This document shows positions 30,292-34,753 of a stretch of 34,753 bases of DNA, piece after piece; the stretch's first letter is position 1; the number at the start of each line of letters is the position of its first letter. Source of the DNA: Methylobacterium sp. J-088 (GTDB lineage: Bacteria > Pseudomonadota > Alphaproteobacteria > Rhizobiales > Beijerinckiaceae); assembly GCF_022829295.1 (NCBI RefSeq), contig NZ_JAKSYH010000228.1, positions 1 to 34,753 on the forward strand. Direction: 5' to 3'. A model generated the notes under the pieces. That model had not been told where the DNA came from. It saw only the letters and a program-made list of their open reading frames with translations, and did not search any database. The translations under genes and the position numbers were made by a program.

Positions 30292-31581
30292 TCACCGCCG
30301 CGCCTTGGCTCGCGGTTCTTCGACGTCGCCGAAATCCTCGTCCGGCCCCTCGTCGGCATCGTCGTCCGCCAGCTCGCGGGGCGGCAGGGCATTCCGCATG
30401 CGTCGGAAAGCGGTCAAAGCCTCTCCACGCGGGCTCTTAGGCGACATGAGCGTTTGGTAGATGGATGCCGCGTCGTGCTGCAGGTGACCAATCAGCGCCG
30501 ACCGGGTATCGGCCGGCAAGTCCGCGAACTGCTGAGGCCAGCCAGGAGCAAACTTCGGGACCAGCTGAAGCACGTCCTCACCGAGCCGGCCTATCACCCT
30601 GCGAAGTGCCGCGGTCGAGAAGTCATGACTGTGGTCCCGGCGGAGCTGTGCAAAGTAGTCACCCATTGCGTCATGGCTGGGCGGCAGCTCCGCGAGGTCA
30701 CCAGACTTAATTCTCCGCCTCGCCATGGCCGCCGATGACAACGTACGACGTGCACCGTCTGGGACTGGTCGATTAGATGACCGCTCGTACTCAACCCAGA
30801 TCGACTGAATAATTGGATCCTTATGAACTGCAGCAGGCTTCACATCCGCAGCGGATTTCGAGATCGCACTCTCAGATGCGGTAGAATTTAAGACCGGCCC
30901 ACGAGGCGTGCGTTCGAAATCTCCATCTATAGAGCCCGGGCCTGCAATCATCTTGCGATATCTATCAATCTGGAACTGTAGATGCTCGATTGTGCTTTCT
31001 GCCGCTCTGCACCTCATTTCCAAATCTTGATAGGTGCGGTTCAGCTTAACGTTTATTTGACTCCCGCCGATGTGAAAGTCTGCCTGAAGTTCAGCAACGA
31101 CATCATGACCCAACGTCATTTCGAAGCTTTCAAGTGCACCGCGCACCATACCGTCGATAAGTGATTTCGCCATTTCAATGGCATGATGATGTCCCCCGGG
31201 TTCCCGAACCCATGGGACTATGGAAGTCTCGTTGGATGCCTGAATATGTTGCTTATTCGGTACTATCACAGTGTACTGGTGGCTTGATGAAAATTCCACG
31301 TTAGCGTTTTTGTCCGAGGCATTCCAACTATCAAGACAACGCAACATTGTAGGAGAAATCGCCTTTGGAGAATACTCGTACATAAATTTTGCCTCGGTAC
31401 ACAAGGCGGCATCAACGTAATACTCCACCTGCTCACTCAATGTCCGTCGGTTCGCCTCTGCGACCTCTTCGACCGCGGCACGCAGGTCCTCTCTCACCCT
31501 GAATGTGATGGTTTGCCGTCGCTTGGTTTCCTCGGAGGCGCGAGGCCGGCCACGTCGCACCGGAGGATCGCTCTCGGTCAT
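30292..31581 (-). CDS. Ribbon-helix-helix protein with long C-terminal region (429 aa)
   Basis: An N-terminal AT-hook-like RRGRPRASEETKRR is followed by an RHH domain (about 22-60: TITFRVREDLRAAVEEVAEA, NRRTLSEQVEYYVDAAL). The middle (about 60-210) has lower GC than its neighbours and includes a helical segment with YQDLEMRCRAAESTIEHLQFQ, probably a coiled coil. The acidic C-terminus has DDDADEGPDEDFGD. It is divergent from an excisionase-like gene across a repeat-containing promoter. TraY-, Arc- or ParG-style control is possible; the family of the long body is not recognised. The start is ATG 31581 (GTG 31590 also possible). Confidence 0.65.
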   Translation of the reverse strand: MTESDPPVRRGRPRASEETKRRQTITFRVREDLRAAVEEVAEANRRTLSEQVEYYVDAALCTEAKFMYEYSPKAISPTMLRCLDSWNASDKNANVEFSSSHQYTVIVPNKQHIQASNETSIVPWVREPGGHHHAIEMAKSLIDGMVRGALESFEMTLGHDVVAELQADFHIGGSQINVKLNRTYQDLEMRCRAAESTIEHLQFQIDRYRKMIAGPGSIDGDFERTPRGPVLNSTASESAISKSAADVKPAAVHKDPIIQSIWVEYERSSNRPVPDGARRTLSSAAMARRRIKSGDLAELPPSHDAMGDYFAQLRRDHSHDFSTAALRRVIGRLGEDVLQLVPKFAPGWPQQFADLPADTRSALIGHLQHDAASIYQTLMSPKSPRGEALTAFRRMRNALPPRELADDDADEGPDEDFGDVEEPRAKARR

Positions 31582-31605
31582 TTCGGACACTCAGAAAATT
31601 ATCGC

Positions 31606-31674
31606 ACACACGTACACGTACGGTGTTGCCAGCCCTCAGGCAAGCTGCCATACGGAACGTACACACGTACACGT
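31606..31674. promoter_or_regulatory. GTAC-type direct repeats between divergent genes
   Basis: ACACACGTACACGT occurs exactly at 31606-31619 and 31661-31674, 55 bp apart (about five helical turns). The first copy continues into a CGTAC-AC-GTACG dyad. The space lies between the RHH gene (31581, minus) and the excisionase-like gene (31687, plus), so the repeats are likely operators for one or both proteins. Confidence 0.7.
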
Positions 31675-31686
31675 CTAGGGGCTCTA

Positions 31687-31905
31687 ATGCTCGATGCTCA
31701 GACCAAGGAGTGGCTTAGCAAGCCGGCTTGCTCCGTCGCCCAGGCCGCTGAAATGCTCGGCATGTCTGGTCCCGGAGTTATTCGGGCAATCGAACGGGGC
31801 GATATTCGAAGCACTCGCATCGGGAAGCGGATCATCATTCCGACGGCACAGATCCGCAGGATGCTGATGCTTGATGACGCTGCCCTCAGTGCCAACGCGG
31901 CCTGA
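31687..31905 (+). CDS. Excisionase/MerR-like small HTH protein (72 aa)
   Basis: The core SVAQAAEMLGMSGPGVIRAIERGDIRSTRIGKRIIIP is the winged HTH of the excisionase-type 'helix-turn-helix 17' family (about 15-55). These small proteins bend DNA in excision or act as phage/plasmid regulators. The 31606-31674 repeats are a possible target. The next gene's GTG directly follows its stop, so they are probably co-transcribed. Confidence 0.75.
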   Translation: MLDAQTKEWLSKPACSVAQAAEMLGMSGPGVIRAIERGDIRSTRIGKRIIIPTAQIRRMLMLDDAALSANAA

Positions 31906-32313
31906 GTGAGCCGCCGAAGGGCGGCCCAGCGACCGCGCGGGGGCGCGGAAGCCAGGCCTGACGCGGGAGCCGACAACCGGGCGGCTTCACGTGTTGACCC
32001 TCATACCACGACCGGACCCGACCAAGCTCACTGCGCCGCAGCCGACGCGCTCACCGATGCCGAAGTCCTCGTCGGTAGCACCACTTGGCTGCTCTCCCTC
32101 GCCGACTGGCTCGCGGAGGAGCTCGATCTCGCCGACGGCGAGACCGTCCGGCTGCGTCGCGCCGACGTCGAGCGGATGCGCGCTGGCCTGACCCGCTGCG
32201 TCGCTTGCCTCGATACGCTGACCTGCGACCCCGCCCAGCTCCCGCCCCTCGACGACGCCTCGTCCGAGGTCGTGCCGTCTCCCACCACCCCGAGCCCTAG
32301 GACGCTCCAATGA
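31906..32313 (+). CDS. Hypothetical protein (135 aa)
   Basis: The only in-frame start is a GTG immediately after the excisionase-like stop. The N-terminal 45 residues are Arg/Ala-rich and disordered; the rest is helical and acidic (LTDAEVLVGSTTWLLSLADWLAEEL, DGETVRLRRADVERMRAGL) with a CVACLDTLTC segment. Its stop overlaps the next ATG (ATGA). No family recognised. Confidence 0.55.
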   Translation: MSRRRAAQRPRGGAEARPDAGADNRAASRVDPHTTTGPDQAHCAAADALTDAEVLVGSTTWLLSLADWLAEELDLADGETVRLRRADVERMRAGLTRCVACLDTLTCDPAQLPPLDDASSEVVPSPTTPSPRTLQ

Positions 32314-32786
32314 TCCGGCCGGATCCCCTCCTCGGCGGCATCGATGCCCGTGGAACCGTCCCCCGCGCGACGCTGGAAGAGCTGTCCCGGACAGGACGCG
32401 AACACCTTCGCCCGCTCTACTCGGCGATGCTGGATCCAGGCATCAGCCTCCTGATGGTGCACCAGCGCGGCGGTCGCTTCGGCATCGAGGGCACCGGAGG
32501 ATTCGTCGCCTTGATCGGGGACGATACCGACTGCGCGCTCGGTCCACGGGGCTTTCACAAGCGGTCGATCCGCCGGTTGGCCGCGCAGGTGCGCAGCATC
32601 GTCATCGTGGCTTCCGACATCGAGCCTCGCGCCTATGCCGCGGTGGCCGCGCTCGCGTCCGTGGGGTTCGGCGCCCTCCTCGTAGAGACCCGCCCAGAAC
32701 AGGAAGGCGCGTGGCTGGAGACCTTCAAGGCCGCCGCGCCCCGGACGCCAATTCTCCTCGTCACGCCGATCGCCGGAAACGCCTGA
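32310..32786 (+). CDS. Hypothetical alpha/beta protein (158 aa)
   Basis: Overlaps both neighbours by stop/start sharing (ATGA at 32310, TGATG at 32786). Strands GISLLMVHQRGG, GFVALIGDDTDC, RSIVIVASDIEP and PRTPILLVTPI alternate with helices, suggesting a Rossmann-like or receiver-like fold, but no catalytic motif is identifiable. Context (just before Toprim and primase genes) hints at a replication-module role. Confidence 0.55.
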   Translation: MIRPDPLLGGIDARGTVPRATLEELSRTGREHLRPLYSAMLDPGISLLMVHQRGGRFGIEGTGGFVALIGDDTDCALGPRGFHKRSIRRLAAQVRSIVIVASDIEPRAYAAVAALASVGFGALLVETRPEQEGAWLETFKAAAPRTPILLVTPIAGNA

Positions 32787-33724
32787 TGAATCCGAGGAGC
32801 ATCGCCCAGGCGCTCCCGAACGGGAGGGTGATCTCGGGAGGGGTAAGCTTCGCGGCCCCGGGGCACTCGAAGCGTGACGACTCCGGCCGCGTCCTACCCA
32901 GCCGGAACATGCCCTTCGACATCTTCGTGCACAGCCTGGCGGGCGACGACGATCTCGCCCTCCGCGACTTCGTGCTGGAGCAACTGGAGCGGGCGGGCCT
33001 GATCCGCCGAGATCGAGGTAGCCTGCGGGGCTCGACCGCACTGACGCGTCCGCAGCGCGACGTGTCTCAGGCTCGCACACCTGACCCGGGCGAGACTGAG
33101 CGCACCACCCGCGGCCTGGAGATCTACCGCGAGGCGGACACACTCTGGAGTTCGCCCGTCGAGGCTTACCTCGTGCGCGAGCGCGGCCTCCAGCTCTTCG
33201 AGGGTCTCGGCCGCGCGATCCGCTATCACCCGTCCTGCCCCTTCGGTCCGCACCGCACGCCCGCCATGGTCGCCCTGGTGCGCGACATCCGCACGAACGA
33301 GCCCCGCGCGATCCACCGTACCGCGCTGACGCTCGATGGGCGCAAGGCCGAAATCGGAGGCTACGACCGCCTCACCCTCGGGCCGGTCTCGGGCGCCGCG
33401 ATCAAGCTCACACCGGACGAGGAGGTGACGCTCTGCCTTGGGATCGGGGAGGGCATCGAAAGCGCCCTCAGCCTGCGCCGCCTATCCGAGTTCGGTGCCT
33501 CGCCGGTGTGGTCGCTCATCTCGGCCAACGGCGTCGAGCGCCTGCCGGTGCTCACCGGCATCGAGAGCCTGTGGCTTGCCGTCGATCACGACCCAGCCGG
33601 CATGTCTGCATCGGAGGCTTGTGCGGGACGGTGGCGCAACGCCGGCGCGGAAGCCTTCCTCGTCAAGCCGCTCCTCGAACGCTCAGATCTGAACGACGTG
33701 TTCCGGGAGCGTCTGCATGCCTGA
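32786..33724 (+). CDS. Toprim-domain primase-type protein
   Basis: A 312-residue protein of the plasmid/phage 'Toprim domain-containing' type. The N-terminal half (about 100-200: EIYREADTLWSSPVEAYLVRERGL, AIRYHPSCPFGPHRTPAMVALVRDI, IHRTALTLDG) is the usual companion block. The Toprim fold follows, with the catalytic Glu in LGIGEGIESALSL (about 218-230) and the Asp-x-Asp in LWLAVDHDPAG (about 262-272). In this family the zinc-finger part is often absent, as here. It starts at ATG 32786 and overlaps the next gene at 33717. Probably primes replication of the element with the helicase-primase downstream. Confidence 0.85.
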   Translation: MNPRSIAQALPNGRVISGGVSFAAPGHSKRDDSGRVLPSRNMPFDIFVHSLAGDDDLALRDFVLEQLERAGLIRRDRGSLRGSTALTRPQRDVSQARTPDPGETERTTRGLEIYREADTLWSSPVEAYLVRERGLQLFEGLGRAIRYHPSCPFGPHRTPAMVALVRDIRTNEPRAIHRTALTLDGRKAEIGGYDRLTLGPVSGAAIKLTPDEEVTLCLGIGEGIESALSLRRLSEFGASPVWSLISANGVERLPVLTGIESLWLAVDHDPAGMSASEACAGRWRNAGAEAFLVKPLLERSDLNDVFRERLHA

Positions 33725-34442
33725 CGCCGCGGCTCGTACCGTCGTCATCGAGCGCTTGCCCCCCGGCCATACGGTTGCCGCGGAACATGGCGAGGCGCCG
33801 ATCGGCCCAGCGTCGAACTCGCGCTTCCGTTCGGTATTGGGGCTCGCCGAGGCCGGCGGTCGCAATCGCAAACCCAAATCGCCGTCGAAAGCGCAGCTCG
33901 ACCGAAAACTCGCCTTCTTCCCGTTAACCGATCTCGGCAATGCCGAGCGCTTCGTCGCACGGTTCCAGGGGCGGTTCTTGTGGTGCCAGCCGATCGGCTG
34001 GTTCGCATGGGATGGGCGTCGCTGGACGACCGACGGTGCCGAAGGCCTCGTGTTAAAGGCCGAGCATGAGACGGCGCGTGGCATCCAGGATGAGGCCGCG
34101 GCGATCAGGGATACGGACCGCGACGTGCCGGTCTCCGCGGGCAAGAAGCCCGGCGACACGGAGATGTTGTCGACCAAGCTGGCCGCATGGGGCCGAACGT
34201 CGGAGAGCGCATCGCGCCTCAGTGTTATCGCCAAACGTGCGGCCCCATACATGGAGGTGAAGCCGACCGAGTTCGACGCGGACCCGATGCGGATCAACGT
34301 CCTCAACGGGACGCTCACCGTCACACGTCACGAGCGCGGATCGAGGATCAACCTCTCGCCCCACGATCCGACGGACCGGATTACGAAGCTCGCACCCGTC
34401 ACCTTCGATCCGGCAGCCACCTGCGCGCTCTTTGATGTGTAA
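33717..34442 (+). pseudogene. N-terminal part of a P4-type primase/helicase, cut by an IS remnant
   Basis: The first 241 residues of a phage/plasmid primase of the P4 family: LAFFPLTDLGNAERFVARFQGRFLWCQPIGWFAW and RRWTTDGAEGLVLKAEHETARGIQDEA correspond to the D5-type N-terminal domain, followed by the family block INVLNGTLTV and LAPVTFDPAATCALFD. Family members continue for several hundred more residues with a AAA+ helicase domain; here the frame stops at TAA inside IS sequence. The last two codons belong to the insertion, so the gene is truncated and should be non-functional unless the N-terminus acts alone. Confidence 0.85.
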
Positions 34443-34635
34443 AGGGCGGACCAATTCCAGGCCGCTGTGGCGGAGTAAAACCAGGCCAATGGCGGCCGCA
34501 GCTTGAACGATGAAGGGGCCCGATCGGGCCCCTTCATCGTTTATCGCCGACCATGAGGCTAAAGCCGGTAGGATCTCGCCCGTCTCGGGATCGTGGGGAT
34601 CGGTGGTGGCCTGGAATTGGTCCGCCCTTTACACA
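34436..34635. mobile_element. 200-bp IS remnant or MITE with terminal inverted repeats
   Basis: It begins TGTGTAAAGGGCGGACCAAT and ends with the reverse complement of that sequence; 28 bases match perfectly at each tip (34436-34463 and 34608-34635). A subterminal CCAGGCC motif recurs near 34481, like IS21-type ends. No transposase frame fits inside, so it is a deleted or non-autonomous copy. The tip resembles the IS end at 1-137 (TGTGTAGGGCGG) but is not identical. Confidence 0.65.
34506..34541. repeat. 36-bp perfect palindrome inside the IS remnant
   Basis: A perfect palindrome centred between 34523 and 34524, with half AACGATGAAGGGGCCCGA and its reverse complement and no loop. It could act as a bidirectional terminator inside the element or mark a fusion of two IS halves. 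Confidence 0.85.
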
Positions 34636-34753
34636 TCAAAGAGCGCGCAGGTGGCTGCCGGATCGAAGGTGACGGGTGCGAGCTTCGTAATCCGGTCCGT
34701 CGGATCGTGGGGCGAGAGGTTGATCCTCGATCCGTGCTCGTGACGTGTGACGG

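Larger units (their letters stand above)
34318..34753. repeat. 146-bp inverted repeat at the right end
   Basis: Bases 34318-34463 and 34608-34753 are inverted copies with a single mismatch (34339 region, CGCGG versus CACGG). The outer 118 bases of each arm are primase coding DNA and the inner 28 are IS terminal sequence. The arrangement could be a true inverted duplication or an assembly artefact at a contig end; the mismatch weakly favours two distinct copies. Confidence 0.85.

Noticed and set aside
1..34753. CRISPR arrays, rRNA and tRNA genes
   Set aside because: No regularly spaced direct repeats and no recognisable rRNA or tRNA sequence were found by reading.
34436..34753. Hairpin telomere of a linear plasmid
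   Set aside because: The inverted arms are not centred on the 36-bp palindrome and the inner segments do not match, unlike a closed-hairpin read-through; an IS remnant with duplication or misassembly fits better.

Overview
The window is GC-rich accessory DNA, probably from a Methylobacterium or close Methylobacteriaceae relative. This is an inference from codon use, protein style (DUF6894, DUF3761, SH3b/Cys proteins, RepA-like HTH protein) and the IS21 istA N-terminus at the left edge; no marker gene or rRNA is present. The content (ParA plus a small ribbon-helix-helix partner, a tyrosine recombinase, a RepA-like protein, a toxin-antitoxin pair, a Toprim protein and the front of a P4-type primase) suggests a plasmid or integrative element. 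Both ends lie in insertion-sequence DNA, so the window probably ends where a draft assembly broke.

Layout. 1-137: end of an IS21-type element that beheads the next gene. 138-1815: small hypothetical genes. 1816-7656: a self-contained TonB-dependent iron-uptake cassette, made of a siderophore receptor, a PiuC/YbiX-type Fe(II)/2-oxoglutarate hydroxylase, exbB, exbD and tonB, packed with stop/start overlaps behind an AT-rich leader. 7819-9845: a zinc-ribbon-like conserved protein, a lone terminase-small-subunit-like protein, a possible unlisted 57-codon gene and a DUF6894 gene. 9880-13917: integrase facing away from a parA/RHH partition pair, then a DUF6362 gene, a second RHH gene and a low-complexity gene. 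13930-19686: SH3b protein, methyl-accepting chemotaxis protein, DUF3761 secreted protein, a higB2/higA2-type toxin-antitoxin pair and small genes. 19738-24708: a nucleotidyltransferase fused to a helical domain, a RepA-like HTH protein, IHF-beta, a YihY/BrkB membrane protein and an XRE regulator. 24700-28619: a minus-strand block built around a repeat-module protein of 788 residues and a one-module, membrane-anchored paralogue. 28716-30268: a five-gene, tightly coupled operon led by an XRE regulator. 30292-34442: an RHH protein divergent from an excisionase-like gene, then a coupled run ending in a Toprim protein and a truncated P4-type primase. 34436-34753: a 200-bp IS remnant followed by an inverted copy of the primase sequence.

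Most notable signals. (1) A palindrome with core TGCTAGCA occurs five times, always between genes, and four of the five sites lie within about 100 bp upstream of a gene: parA, the DUF6362 gene, the second RHH gene and the module protein. This looks like a plasmid-wide operator or centromere system. (2) A repeated DPxLAAI-type module is present three times in one protein and once in a neighbouring tail-anchored protein. (3) Two divergent promoters carry clear repeat operators (28644-28714 and 31606-31674). (4) A 146-bp inverted repeat with one mismatch closes the right end around an IS remnant containing a 36-bp perfect palindrome.
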